A DNA stretch of 64,000 nucleotides, from contig JAGBEE010000022.1 in the NCBI GenBank assembly GCA_017937135.1, forward strand, positions 51,263 through 115,262. The letters run 5' to 3'. Every line of letters starts with the position of its first letter. The stretch's first letter is position 1. The DNA comes from Clostridia bacterium (GTDB lineage Bacteria > Bacillota > Clostridia > Oscillospirales > CAG-272). Shown here piece after piece: positions 1 through 9,961 of this stretch. The position numbers and the translations under genes are program-made. The notes below the pieces were generated by a model, which saw only the letters and a program-made list of their open reading frames with translations, did no database searches and was not told the DNA's origin.

Positions 1-1
1 A

Positions 2-1633
2 AGTCAAATAGCTGCAAACCTTCAAACCTTGAAATCCCAAATAGGTTCACTTGGTACATGGATTAACAGTGCCAAGACACAACCACTTCAGGTCGACTTC
101 TACCAAGTACAAGCTAACGAAAAGGAGCTTCCACAGGATGAGGCAAACTTCTTTGTATCTCTATGGTACGAAATAAAGCTCTTCTTCTCAAGCTTTACAA
201 CCGACTACAACAAGCTTGTTACCGACGAAACAGGTAAGAAGAAGGACAATGTAGAGGTATGGGTAGTAACAGGACGTGACCAAGCGCAAATAATAAGAAA
301 CCTCGTAGATAATAAATTCACTCCGGAAACAAACATAGGTGTAAATCTTAAGCTCATTTCTGGAGGAACACTTCTTCCTTCAGTTTTGGCAGGTGTTGGT
401 CCTGATGTTTCTCTTATGGAAACAAGCACGACTATTATCGACTATGCATTACGTAATGCAGTAGCACCTCTAAATGAGTTTATAGAAAAGGACTTGAAGG
501 AGGGCGAGGACGCACTGTCAGCCTTCCCGAAAGCGGCAATGGTGCCGTTGACTCTTAGCAAGTTCGACCTTGAAAAATATAAGGCAGCACATGCAAAGGT
601 GCTCAGCGAGGGCAAGGAGTACAAGGACGGTCAATGCACGCTTTGTGGCGAGATTGTATCAGAGGGTCAAATCCTTTGCGAGTCTTGCTCCAAAAAGTAC
701 ACACAAAATGATTATTATGGCTTGCCTGACTCACTTACCTTCTCAATGATGTTCTACCGTAAGGACGTTCTTGCATCACTTGATATAGAGCTTCCTACAA
801 CGTGGAGCGATATGCTTTCTATTCTTCCTATTCTTCAATATAATAATATGGAGATAGGTATTGTAAACGACATATATACCTTTATGTATCAGAGTGGATA
901 TGAGGCATATTCAAAAGAGGGTATGACCATCAACTTTGATTCAATAGGCGTTCTTAACGCATTCACTGAAATGTGTAATCTCTATACTCAATATTCATTA
1001 CCATACACATTTGATTTCTCGAACCGTTTCAGAACAGGTGAAATGCCAATTGGTATAGCACCATATACAACATGTAACCAGCTATCCGTATTTGCATCTG
1101 AGCTTTCAGGACTTTGGAGCTTCGTTCCACTACCTGGCTATGCATTGGAGGATGAGAATGGAAATGAGTATATAAACAACTCAGCAGTCGCAACTGTAAC
1201 AGGCTGTGTAATGATTAATGATTCAGATAACAAAGAGGCAGCTTGGGAATTTATGAAATGGTACACAGCTAAGGATTTCCAAGTATCCTATTCAAATGAA
1301 ATAGTATCTATCTTGGGTATAGCAGCAAGACCTGCAACAGCAAACATAGAAGCAATTACAGAGCTTCCTTGGACAACGGAGGAGGCGGATAGCATTATGC
1401 GCCAATTCAACAACCTTGTAGCAGTTCCTAACTATCCAGGTAGCTACTATCTTGCTCGTTATGTCAGCTTCGCATTCTTGGCAGCATACAACGACGGTAT
1501 GGACCCAGCGGACGCGCTTCTTGACTACACAGACGACATTAACAAGGAAATCACAAGAAGACGTGCAGAGTTCGGTCTTTGCACAATTGATGAGTATAAA
1601 GATTATTTAGACTCACTAAAAAAGAAGAACTAA
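2..1633 (+). CDS. Extracellular solute-binding protein of a carbohydrate ABC transporter (5' end outside window)
   Basis: The reading frame is open to the window edge (first whole codon at base 2), so the signal peptide and true start lie upstream; the TTG at 29 is only an internal codon. The visible part has the features of a family 1 sugar-binding lipoprotein: an ELP-rich hinge, a segment of the type LISGGTLLPSVLAGVGPDVS that matches the usual GxxPDV region, and a late EAAWEFMKWYTA segment typical of the C-terminal lobe. It should sit on the outer face of the membrane and deliver an oligosaccharide to the permeases that follow; the substrate is unknown. Odd feature: a CxxC-x10-CxxC zinc-ribbon-like insertion, Cys codons at 635, 644, 677 and 686. 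The gene is followed after 35 bp by the first permease gene, with an AAGGAG site between. Confidence 0.85.
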   Translation, partial: SQIAANLQTLKSQIGSLGTWINSAKTQPLQVDFYQVQANEKELPQDEANFFVSLWYEIKLFFSSFTTDYNKLVTDETGKKKDNVEVWVVTGRDQAQIIRNLVDNKFTPETNIGVNLKLISGGTLLPSVLAGVGPDVSLMETSTTIIDYALRNAVAPLNEFIEKDLKEGEDALSAFPKAAMVPLTLSKFDLEKYKAAHAKVLSEGKEYKDGQCTLCGEIVSEGQILCESCSKKYTQNDYYGLPDSLTFSMMFYRKDVLASLDIELPTTWSDMLSILPILQYNNMEIGIVNDIYTFMYQSGYEAYSKEGMTINFDSIGVLNAFTEMCNLYTQYSLPYTFDFSNRFRTGEMPIGIAPYTTCNQLSVFASELSGLWSFVPLPGYALEDENGNEYINNSAVATVTGCVMINDSDNKEAAWEFMKWYTAKDFQVSYSNEIVSILGIAARPATANIEAITELPWTTEEADSIMRQFNNLVAVPNYPGSYYLARYVSFAFLAAYNDGMDPADALLDYTDDINKEITRRRAEFGLCTIDEYKDYLDSLKKKN

Positions 1634-1668
1634 CAGTTCCAAAAATACTAAAGAAGGAGATAATGTAA

Positions 1669-2760
1669 ATGGAAAACTACAATGAAGAATTAAGTAAAAC
1701 TGATTCTATCGAAAAAGACGAATCAAAAGATTTACATGATGATAGTATTTCTAACGGAACTGATAAGACATATGAAGATGCTTCATATGAGAAGGAAGAT
1801 ACCACACAGGAGGAAGCAACGGATAAGAAAAAGGTTGTTTCAAGAAAGGATATGTCTGCTTGGCAGTGGACATGGCACGAAATGAAGAGAAATAAGGTAG
1901 CTTACCTTATGATATTACCCTTTATGTTCGTATTCGTTCTCTTTACGGTATTCCCCGTAGTACTTTCACTTGTACTTAGCTTTACAAACTTTAATATGCT
2001 TGAATTCAACTCAGAAATGTTTGTTGGAATCAGCAACTACACAAGATTATTCTTCGAGGATGACATATTCCTGCTTGCATGTAAAAACACACTTGTATTT
2101 GCAGTAATCACAGGACCTGTATCCTATATACTTTCATTCCTCGTAGCTTGGTTTATCAACGAGCTTTCACCAAGATTAAGAGCGATAGTAACACTTGTAT
2201 TCTACGCTCCATCAATTTCAGGTGCGGTATATCTTATTTGGGGTGTGCTTTTCTCGAACGACTCATATGGTTGGGTAAATGGTACACTACTTGATTTAGG
2301 ACTTATCGACGGTGCAATTCTTTGGTTCTACGATGAAAACTATGCAATGACTCTTTGTATAGTGGTTGCACTTTGGATGTCGCTTGGTACAGCATTCCTT
2401 TCCTTCATCGCAGGCTTGCAGACTATTGATAAGAGCTTGTTTGAGGCTGCTGCGGTTGACGGAATTAAAAACAGATGGCAGGAGCTTTGGTTTATCACCT
2501 TGCCTATGATGAGACCACAGCTTATGTTCGGTGCCGTAATGGCAATTACAGGCGCATTCGGCTTTGGTGGAGTAGTTACAGCGCTTTGTGGCTTCCCATC
2601 AGTAAACTATTCGTGTCACACAATTATGCACTGTCTTGAGGACTATGGCCAACAGCGTTGGGAGGTTGGCTACGCCTCGGCAATAGCATTCGTATTGTTC
2701 CTTATTATGATAGGAGCAAACTCACTCGTAAATAAAATGTTATCGAAGGTAGGACAATGA
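1669..2760 (+). CDS. Sugar ABC transporter permease (MalF/UgpA type)
   Basis: This 363-residue inner-membrane protein begins with a strongly acidic, hydrophilic cytoplasmic tail (about residues 1-60, rich in D, E, S and K). The first membrane helix is at about 78-103 and several further helices follow. The EAA loop that contacts the ATPase is clear at residues 259-281 (EAAAVDG then ITLP). This marks it as the first permease of a carbohydrate uptake transporter of the CUT1 kind. It is preceded by AAGGAG and followed within 2 bp by the second permease gene, so the two are translated as a pair. No ATPase gene lies nearby; in CUT1 systems one shared ATPase (MsmX type) commonly serves several permease pairs. 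The acidic tail is longer than usual for the family. Confidence 0.92.
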   Translation: MENYNEELSKTDSIEKDESKDLHDDSISNGTDKTYEDASYEKEDTTQEEATDKKKVVSRKDMSAWQWTWHEMKRNKVAYLMILPFMFVFVLFTVFPVVLSLVLSFTNFNMLEFNSEMFVGISNYTRLFFEDDIFLLACKNTLVFAVITGPVSYILSFLVAWFINELSPRLRAIVTLVFYAPSISGAVYLIWGVLFSNDSYGWVNGTLLDLGLIDGAILWFYDENYAMTLCIVVALWMSLGTAFLSFIAGLQTIDKSLFEAAAVDGIKNRWQELWFITLPMMRPQLMFGAVMAITGAFGFGGVVTALCGFPSVNYSCHTIMHCLEDYGQQRWEVGYASAIAFVLFLIMIGANSLVNKMLSKVGQ

Positions 2761-2761
2761 T

Positions 2762-3634
2762 ATGCAAAAAATGAGAGTTAGAAACCATCAAGTTGTCCTC
2801 AACCGTTCGGTAGGAGGAGACGCAGGAATATTTACCTTCCTTATTATAATGGGAGCGTTTATGTTCTTGCCAATGATATACGTAATAATGCAGTCCTTAA
2901 AGCCACTTGACGAGCTTTGGATGTTCCCACCAAGATTTTACGTATCACATCCAACATTTAAAAACTTTTCAGATTTGTTCACACTTTTAAGTGATTCTTG
3001 GGTTCCATTCTCAAGATACATATTCAACACAGTGTTTATAACAGCTGCAGGTACATTCGGTAACCTCTTGTTCTCATCACTTGCTGCATATGCTATTGCA
3101 AAGATTCCATTCCCAGGAAGAAAGGGCGTGTTCTGGATTATCCAGCGCTCACTTATGTTTACATCAACAGTAACAGCAATTGCAAACTTCTTGACACTTT
3201 CAACCCTTGGACTTATGGATAACCCAATGGCGATAATAATTCCAGCCTGGGGCTCATCTATGGGACTTTACCTAATGAAGCAGTTTATGGACTCATCAAT
3301 TTCTGACTCCGTGCTTGAAAGCGCGCGTCTTGATGGATGCAGTGAGTTTAGAACCTTCTGGACTATAGCGATGCCAATGGTTAAGCCAGCTTGGCTTACG
3401 CTTATAATTTATTCCTTCCAAGGACTTTGGAATACAGGTGCATCACCATACATTTATAGTGAACAGCTAAAAACACTTAACTATGCAATAAGCCAGATTA
3501 CAGCAGGTGGTATTGCTCGTGCAGGCGCTTCAGCCGCAGGTACTGTAATTATGATGATAGTTCCAATACTTGTATTCGTAATTTCACAAAGTAACATCAT
3601 TGAAACAATGGCGTCGAGTGGTATGAAGGATTAA
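2762..3634 (+). CDS. Sugar ABC transporter permease (MalG/UgpE type)
   Basis: A 290-residue membrane protein with about six predicted helices and an EAA loop at about residue 186 (ESARLDG followed by IAMPMVKP). This is the usual second permease partner of the preceding gene, and together they would form the membrane channel. The start at 2762 follows the upstream stop almost directly (TGA ends at 2760), which suggests translational coupling. A GGAGG site just before 3644 begins the next gene 9 bp after this one ends, so the operon continues. Confidence 0.92.
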   Translation: MQKMRVRNHQVVLNRSVGGDAGIFTFLIIMGAFMFLPMIYVIMQSLKPLDELWMFPPRFYVSHPTFKNFSDLFTLLSDSWVPFSRYIFNTVFITAAGTFGNLLFSSLAAYAIAKIPFPGRKGVFWIIQRSLMFTSTVTAIANFLTLSTLGLMDNPMAIIIPAWGSSMGLYLMKQFMDSSISDSVLESARLDGCSEFRTFWTIAMPMVKPAWLTLIIYSFQGLWNTGASPYIYSEQLKTLNYAISQITAGGIARAGASAAGTVIMMIVPILVFVISQSNIIETMASSGMKD

Positions 3635-3643
3635 GGAGGTATT

Positions 3644-5812
3644 ATGAAAAAGCTAATAAGAATAATTTCATTTATGTTTGCTATCATGATGCTCGTTGCT
3701 CCTTGCGCTCTCGCTGCTACACCATACCAAACATATACATATTCAATTGACGGTACAGTTCTTGACTCGCCAGATGCATATGTGCCATACGGAAATGGAG
3801 CAGTAACATCAGCAAGCTTAGGACTTGAAAAGCCCTTAAGCTCGCCCTCGGACATTGAATCTGATGCAGACGAAAACATTTATATTACCGATAAGGGTAA
3901 TAACAGAATAGTAATAACAGACAAATATTATTCCGAGGTTTATATAATCAAGGACTTTATAAACGCTGACGGAATACCAGACTCCTTTAATACACCCGTT
4001 AGCACATTCGTGGTAAGCGAAGGTGACTTTGAGGGAATTTATGTATGCGATAAGGGTAACCACAGAATTGTTAAATTCACAAGAGATACAAAAGAGCTTG
4101 AAAAAATATATAACGAGCCAAAGGGCTTGGAGCTTGAAAATACAGAGGCTTACACGCCTGTAAGCTGTGTTGTTGACAAGCACGGAAGAATGTATGTAAT
4201 ATCCGACCAAATCACAAAGGGTATTATAGCTCTTACATCAAACGGTGAATTTATTAACTACATAGGTGCAGCTAAGGTTTCAGTAGATGCACTTGGTGTA
4301 ATTATGAGCTTGTTTGGCTTGGGTGATGACGATGTTGACGTTCCTACCAGCTTTTCAAACCTTGAGCTCGATGAATCAACAGGAGACTTCTTATACGCAA
4401 CAATTCTCTATAAGACAGATGAGGATAAGGAGAATCAATTTAACGCTATTGAGAGCAAAAACCCTGACTACGCTCCGGTAAGACTTTTAAATGCCAGCGG
4501 TGTTGATATTATGAACCGTAACGGCTTCTTTGCTCCTGCAGGAGAGGTAGCAGTAAAGCTTGAAAAGGACGTTGTAAAAACAACAACAAATAAGGATGCA
4601 CCGGTTGGCGTATCTGAAATTATAGACGTTTCAAGTGGACCAAACGGTGTATGGTCTATAATTGACAACAAGCGTTCAAAGATTTACACATACGATAAAA
4701 ACGGTAACCTTCTTTACATTTTTGGAGATATAGGAAACCAATTTGGTAACCTTACAAATGCAAAGGCTATTACATATCAAGGCGAAAAAATAGTTGTTCT
4801 TGACGTTTCCAATAGCTCATTTACAGTTTATAGGCGTACAGAGTACGCACAGATTCTTGATACAGCTATTGAGTATCAGAACGGAAGAGACTTCGAGGCA
4901 GCCTCTGAGGCTTGGGATGAGGTTCTTGCGTGGAACAATAACTTTGACACAGCATATGTAGAAAAGGGAAAATCGCTTTATCGTGCAGGTAATTTCAGCG
5001 AAGCAAGTAACTATTTCAAAAACGCATACGACACGGAGAACTATGCAGCAGCATTTAAGGAAATGCGTGCTGACATAATGGAAACATTATTTATTCCAAT
5101 GATAGTTGGTATAGTTCTTCTTGTAATCGGCTTGGCTTGGGTATTCAAGAAGGCTGGTAAGATTAACACCGCAGCAGCAGTTAAGGCAGGTAATAAGTCC
5201 TTTAAGGAGGAGCTGACCTATGGCTTCCACCTAATGTTCCATCCATTCGATGGATATTGGGACTTGAAGCACGAAAAGCGTGGTTCAATAAGAGCATCCT
5301 TGGTGTTTATAGGTGCAACAGTTCTTGCATTCTATTGGCAAGCAGTAGGACAGAGCTATTATTATATGCCCGAAGGCTCAACTGCAACAATATTCTCACA
5401 AATTACAGCAGTGCTTATTCCATTACTTCTCTTTATGGTATCGAACTGGTGCTTTACAACCTTATTCGACGGAGAGGGAAGCTTTAAGGATATATTCATT
5501 GCAACATCATACGCATTATTCCCAGTTCCCGTTTTAGTAGCTGTTTCAACCCTGTTAACTCATGCCTTAGTAGGTACAGAGGGACAAATAGTAACAATGG
5601 TAGTTTCTATTGCATACATTTGGATGATATTCTTGATGGTAATCGGTATGCAGGTAACACACGACTACTCAATGGGCAAAAATATACTTACAATTTTGGC
5701 AACCATACTCGGTATGATAATAATTATGTTTATCGCAGTATTGTTTACCTCACTCATTTCAAAGATGGTAACACTTGTAACCTCAATTGTAAGCGAGCTA
5801 AGCTATAGGTAA
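3644..5812 (+). CDS. Secreted NHL-propeller / TPR / Yip1-domain membrane protein
   Basis: 722 residues. A signal peptide (about 1-25, ending ALA-A) is followed by NHL-like beta-propeller repeats to about residue 400; motifs such as ITDKGNNRIV and VCDKGNHRIVKF are typical blades. Next come two TPR-like helical repeats (about 405-470), one membrane helix (about 480-500) and a C-terminal Yip1-type multi-helix domain (about 530-715). The propeller and TPR would face outside and the Yip1 part lies in the membrane. In bacteria the Yip1 role is unknown. Its place between two permease pairs suggests it senses, scaffolds or presents substrate for the transporter, which is inference. Start chosen for the AAGGAGG site just upstream and the good signal peptide. 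Confidence 0.85.
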   Translation: MKKLIRIISFMFAIMMLVAPCALAATPYQTYTYSIDGTVLDSPDAYVPYGNGAVTSASLGLEKPLSSPSDIESDADENIYITDKGNNRIVITDKYYSEVYIIKDFINADGIPDSFNTPVSTFVVSEGDFEGIYVCDKGNHRIVKFTRDTKELEKIYNEPKGLELENTEAYTPVSCVVDKHGRMYVISDQITKGIIALTSNGEFINYIGAAKVSVDALGVIMSLFGLGDDDVDVPTSFSNLELDESTGDFLYATILYKTDEDKENQFNAIESKNPDYAPVRLLNASGVDIMNRNGFFAPAGEVAVKLEKDVVKTTTNKDAPVGVSEIIDVSSGPNGVWSIIDNKRSKIYTYDKNGNLLYIFGDIGNQFGNLTNAKAITYQGEKIVVLDVSNSSFTVYRRTEYAQILDTAIEYQNGRDFEAASEAWDEVLAWNNNFDTAYVEKGKSLYRAGNFSEASNYFKNAYDTENYAAAFKEMRADIMETLFIPMIVGIVLLVIGLAWVFKKAGKINTAAAVKAGNKSFKEELTYGFHLMFHPFDGYWDLKHEKRGSIRASLVFIGATVLAFYWQAVGQSYYYMPEGSTATIFSQITAVLIPLLLFMVSNWCFTTLFDGEGSFKDIFIATSYALFPVPVLVAVSTLLTHALVGTEGQIVTMVVSIAYIWMIFLMVIGMQVTHDYSMGKNILTILATILGMIIIMFIAVLFTSLISKMVTLVTSIVSELSYR

Positions 5813-5826
5813 GGAGGCGCGAATTT

Positions 5827-8559
5827 ATGAAAAAAAGAATAATATCGTTCATCCTTGCTGTAATGATGGTGATAACAACTATCGGCACAATGATAGTTGG
5901 GGCAGCCGATATAAACTACTATTCAGATGTATTTAATAATAAAGAAGAAAAGCTTGCAACAATGAAGCCTGTTGTAAAGAGTGAAAATGGTCTTTACGAG
6001 CTTTATTATGATGATTACTCTGGAGAAATGGCAATTAAAAACCTGAAGACAGGAAATATCACCCTTTCAAATCCATATGATGCTTCTCAAAAGAAGCTCG
6101 CAGATGCTGAAAAGGGAAGACTACTATCTCAGGTTTACCTAAATTTCACCACAATTTCAACCAATGCACTTGCTACAAAATATAGTTATTTGGACGGTTC
6201 ACTTTTAGGACAAAACAAATACACGCCAACCAAAACGGGACTTAAGGTTCACTACATACTTGGCGAAAAAATAAGAGATTTCCTTTGCCCACTTAAAATT
6301 TCAGTTGAGGATATGAATAAGCTCCTTAGCCAAATTGAAGACGAGGCAATAAAGGCAGATATTTTAAGCTCGTATTCAAAGTATGATATAAGTGAATTCA
6401 CAATTCAAGGTATGATAGACCAAGCAATTGCAACATACCCAATTTGTGAGAAAATTCCGATTTATGTAATCGTGCCTTCAGCTACCGATGTAAGAAAGAA
6501 GCAGCTTGAGGATTTGTTTGAAAAGTATACTGATTACACCTTTGAAAAGCTTTATGCAGACTATAAAAAGGTAGAGGATAAAAATGATACCTTCTACAAA
6601 AAAGAGGATTTGACAGAGAAGCCTTATTTTGAATTTGACGTATCGTACGACTTAACAAATGATGGACTTGTAGCAACGCTTGATGCATCAAGCATTGTAT
6701 ATGATGCAGAGCTTTACTACATAAACACAATCTCAATACTTCCTCATTTTGACTCGGCATTAAGAGACGACAAGGGATATATATTTATGCCTGACGGAAG
6801 CGGAACGCTTTATAGATTTGAGGACATCAAGGCTAAAAACGCTAAAGCAACCGTAACAATGAGTATGTATGGTACAGACTATGCATATTATCAGGTAAGC
6901 GAGAAGAATACTGAGCAATATGCAATGCCGGTATTTGGCTTAGTAAACAGCTCCAAGGAGTACAATAATGGATATTTTGCGATAATAGAAAAGGGCGACG
7001 CTCTTGCAACAATGTCAGCAGTATTTACAGAGTACTACAATAGTGCATACGCAAGCTTTAAAATAGTACCATATGACGTATATGACTTGGCTGATGCGTT
7101 CTCTAGCGGAACAACAAAAAGTAACGCAATTTCTATTGGAGGCAAGGACCACTATAAGGGCAAATGCCAAATAAGATACGTATTGCTTTCTGATGAAGCA
7201 TATGGAATTGATGGAGTATATGACGCAAGCTATATGGGTATGGCTAAATACTACCGTGATTATCTAAACAAAAACGGTACATTAAACAAGCTTACCAAGG
7301 ATGACATTGACGAAAAATATGTTAAGCTATTCTTAGAGGTGTTTGGTTCAATTGAGGTTGACGATACCTTCTTAACCTTCCCAATAAGAACAAACAAGGC
7401 TCTTACAACCTTTAATGATGTTAAGAATATCAGAAATGAGCTTTATGGCTATGGCGTTGGCAATGTTTCATTTATTCTAAAGGGCTTTGCAAACGGTGGT
7501 ATTTCATCCACATATCCTACAGATATTAGCTGGCAGGGTGATGTTGGTGGAAGCGATGGCTTTGTTGAGCTTTTGAAGGATGCAAAGGAAAAGGGCTATG
7601 TAATAGCTCCCGAGCTTGACTTCGCGTACTCATACAAGTCAAAAACCTTCTCAGCATATAGCAACTCTGACCACGCTGTAAAAACACTTGATAATAGATA
7701 TACAACTAAGCGTGTATATTACGCTGCAACTCAAACCTTTGAGCGTACAGGTGGCGTAGCTGTATCAAGTGGTGCATTTGAATATCTTTACAGCAAGTTC
7801 TATTCAGATGTAGAGGAATACGAATTAACAACATTAGCAGTAAGAACACTTGGCTCAGACCTTAACTCTGACTTTAATAAGGATAAATTTATCGACAGAG
7901 AAACATCGAAGAACAATGTAGTAAATCTCTTTAAATCGTTAAAGGGCAAGGACAAAAGGAAGAACTTTGATTTGATAGTAGATATAGGTAACTCCTATGC
8001 TATACCATATGCTTCGGCAGTTCTTGGCGCATCGCTTGACAGTAGCCGTATCGCATACGCAAGTGAAGCAGTTCCGTTTATGGGAATTGTATATCATGCA
8101 TCACTTGAATTTGCAGGAAACGCTCTTAATATGGAGGGTGATAGCAAATACATGTTCTTAAAGGCGCTCGAAAACGGCGCATCGCTTTACTACACAATAG
8201 CAAAGCAAAACATCGAATACTTAAAGTTCGATGAGGACTTCAACAAATATTACTCAATAAACTACGACCACTTAAGAGATACAATCATAAACACCTACAA
8301 TGACTACAACAAGCTTATGAAGGATAAGCAGGACTTGTACATTGTTAAGCACGAGTTTATGAATGCCGAGGATGGCTATAACGTAATAAGAGATGAGGAC
8401 GGCAAGGCGCTTAATAACTCCTTCGTTGTACTTGTTGTTTACGAGGATGGCACAGGCTTTATTCTTAACTACAATGATTATAGTGTTACCGTTGAATTTG
8501 AGGGTAAGACATACGAAATTGATGGTCTTGGTTATGCAAGATATAAATCTACAAAGTAA
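5827..8559 (+). CDS. Large exported DUF5696-like protein
   Basis: 910 residues with an N-terminal signal peptide (about 1-27, MVITTIGTMIVGAAD cleavage region) and no further clear membrane segment, so it is exported. It resembles DUF5696 proteins that accompany carbohydrate ABC permeases in Firmicutes. The central half has alternating predicted strands and helices with acidic residues (for example ELDFAYSY and LIVDIG), which could be a TIM-barrel glycosidase-like fold, but I cannot assign catalytic residues. It begins 14 bp after the Yip1 gene, with AAGGAGGC before the start, and is followed after 18 bp by another permease gene. A role in binding or trimming the glycan that is imported is inferred only from context. 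Confidence 0.75.
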   Translation: MKKRIISFILAVMMVITTIGTMIVGAADINYYSDVFNNKEEKLATMKPVVKSENGLYELYYDDYSGEMAIKNLKTGNITLSNPYDASQKKLADAEKGRLLSQVYLNFTTISTNALATKYSYLDGSLLGQNKYTPTKTGLKVHYILGEKIRDFLCPLKISVEDMNKLLSQIEDEAIKADILSSYSKYDISEFTIQGMIDQAIATYPICEKIPIYVIVPSATDVRKKQLEDLFEKYTDYTFEKLYADYKKVEDKNDTFYKKEDLTEKPYFEFDVSYDLTNDGLVATLDASSIVYDAELYYINTISILPHFDSALRDDKGYIFMPDGSGTLYRFEDIKAKNAKATVTMSMYGTDYAYYQVSEKNTEQYAMPVFGLVNSSKEYNNGYFAIIEKGDALATMSAVFTEYYNSAYASFKIVPYDVYDLADAFSSGTTKSNAISIGGKDHYKGKCQIRYVLLSDEAYGIDGVYDASYMGMAKYYRDYLNKNGTLNKLTKDDIDEKYVKLFLEVFGSIEVDDTFLTFPIRTNKALTTFNDVKNIRNELYGYGVGNVSFILKGFANGGISSTYPTDISWQGDVGGSDGFVELLKDAKEKGYVIAPELDFAYSYKSKTFSAYSNSDHAVKTLDNRYTTKRVYYAATQTFERTGGVAVSSGAFEYLYSKFYSDVEEYELTTLAVRTLGSDLNSDFNKDKFIDRETSKNNVVNLFKSLKGKDKRKNFDLIVDIGNSYAIPYASAVLGASLDSSRIAYASEAVPFMGIVYHASLEFAGNALNMEGDSKYMFLKALENGASLYYTIAKQNIEYLKFDEDFNKYYSINYDHLRDTIINTYNDYNKLMKDKQDLYIVKHEFMNAEDGYNVIRDEDGKALNNSFVVLVVYEDGTGFILNYNDYSVTVEFEGKTYEIDGLGYARYKSTK

Positions 8560-8577
8560 GGAGGAAGGTAAGAAACA

Positions 8578-9951
8578 ATGAAAAGCACAAGAAAAACCAA
8601 AAATGCCGTAAGACTTTCTTACTCCTCCATAACAGCAACTGAGGAAAAGGTATATCCTATTTCCTTGGTCAATGACAGACCCTTAGTTGTTGTAAGAAGA
8701 GTAGATGAGGAAGCTAAAGAGGAGCCGATTCTTGAAAACGAGGCTCTTGACAATGAGGCGCTTGAAAACGAGGTAGCCTTTGAGACTACCGAGGAAGCAC
8801 CTAATATGGAGCAAGCTCAAGAACAGGCTTTTGAAAATGAGGCTAAAAAAGAGGAAGCTGAGCCACAAGAGGAAGCATTCTTTAATTACGAGCCTGAAAA
8901 TGCACAAGAAAGCTTGGATAAGGAAGCTTTCGAGCAAGTACAAAAGCAAGAGCCTCAAAAAGAGGAGGAAATAAAGCTTGACCCAATACAGGATGAACAA
9001 AAGCCTAAAAAGAAAGGCTTCCGCCTTTCACTTACAGAAAAGAGATCGCTCTCTGGCTGGCTTTTCGTTCTTCCATTCGTAATAGGTATTCTGTTTGTAT
9101 ATGGACCTATTATCATAAGCTCAATAACCTTTACATTTGTAGATAATAAGTCAATATTCAGCGCAGATGGCTATGAATTTGTTGGCTTTGCAAACTACGC
9201 AAATGTATTCAAGGAATATGAATGGTTCTCAGATACGATAGTCGATGCTATGCAGGACTTGATTTTACAAATTCCCGCAATAGTAATCTTCTCACTCTTT
9301 ATGGCAATCATTCTTAACCAAAAGATGACAGGACGTGCAGTATTCCGTGCAATATTCTTCTTGCCGGTTATTCTTTCAACAGGTATTATCGACGCACTTG
9401 ACGTTAATTCATCACTTATGGATTCAATGCAAAACTCACAGGGTGGAATAGACGATAACACAGGTGGCGAGGGCGCAGGAGGAATAGTATCGGCGCTTGA
9501 CATAGAGATGCTGCTGTCAAATATCAAGCTGGGAACGGACCTTGTAAAAATAGTTACCGACCTTGTAAATGATATTTTTGATATAGTAAGTCGCTCGGGC
9601 GTACAAATGCTCATATTCCTATCAGGCTTACAATCCATATCACCTGCTATTTATGAATCGTGCGAGGTAGAGGGCGCATCAGCTTGGGAAACCTTCTGGA
9701 AGATAACCCTTCCAATGATAAGCCCAATGATTTTGGTAAACGCTGTTTATACAATAATAGACCTATTTACTTCTGCCGACAACCGCGTAATGCAAGCTGT
9801 ATTTGGAGGATACGGAAGCGTATATTACCATGATACAAACTATGCAATGGCAGGCGTAATGATGTGGCTATACATTATAATAGTACTTGCAGTTATAGTA
9901 TTAGTTGCACTATTACTTAAATCTGTAGTATTCTATCAAAGAAGAGATTAA
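8578..9951 (+). CDS. Sugar ABC transporter permease with long acidic N-terminus and glycine-rich loop
   Basis: 457 residues, well above the usual 290-330 for a MalF-type permease. Residues 1 to about 150 form a low-complexity tail rich in E, Q and A with repeated blocks such as ENEALDNEALENE. The transmembrane region starts at about 160. Around residues 280-335, between two membrane segments, is an extra hydrophilic stretch containing GGIDDNTGGEGAGG, likely outside the membrane. The EAA loop is at about residue 360 (ESCEVEG then ITLPMISP), so coupling to an ATPase is expected. This starts the second permease pair of the cluster, so the cluster may hold two transporters or one with exchangeable permeases. 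AAGGAGG at 8559-8565 decides the start. Confidence 0.88.
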   Translation: MKSTRKTKNAVRLSYSSITATEEKVYPISLVNDRPLVVVRRVDEEAKEEPILENEALDNEALENEVAFETTEEAPNMEQAQEQAFENEAKKEEAEPQEEAFFNYEPENAQESLDKEAFEQVQKQEPQKEEEIKLDPIQDEQKPKKKGFRLSLTEKRSLSGWLFVLPFVIGILFVYGPIIISSITFTFVDNKSIFSADGYEFVGFANYANVFKEYEWFSDTIVDAMQDLILQIPAIVIFSLFMAIILNQKMTGRAVFRAIFFLPVILSTGIIDALDVNSSLMDSMQNSQGGIDDNTGGEGAGGIVSALDIEMLLSNIKLGTDLVKIVTDLVNDIFDIVSRSGVQMLIFLSGLQSISPAIYESCEVEGASAWETFWKITLPMISPMILVNAVYTIIDLFTSADNRVMQAVFGGYGSVYYHDTNYAMAGVMMWLYIIIVLAVIVLVALLLKSVVFYQRRD

Positions 9952-9961
9952 GGAGGAGAAA

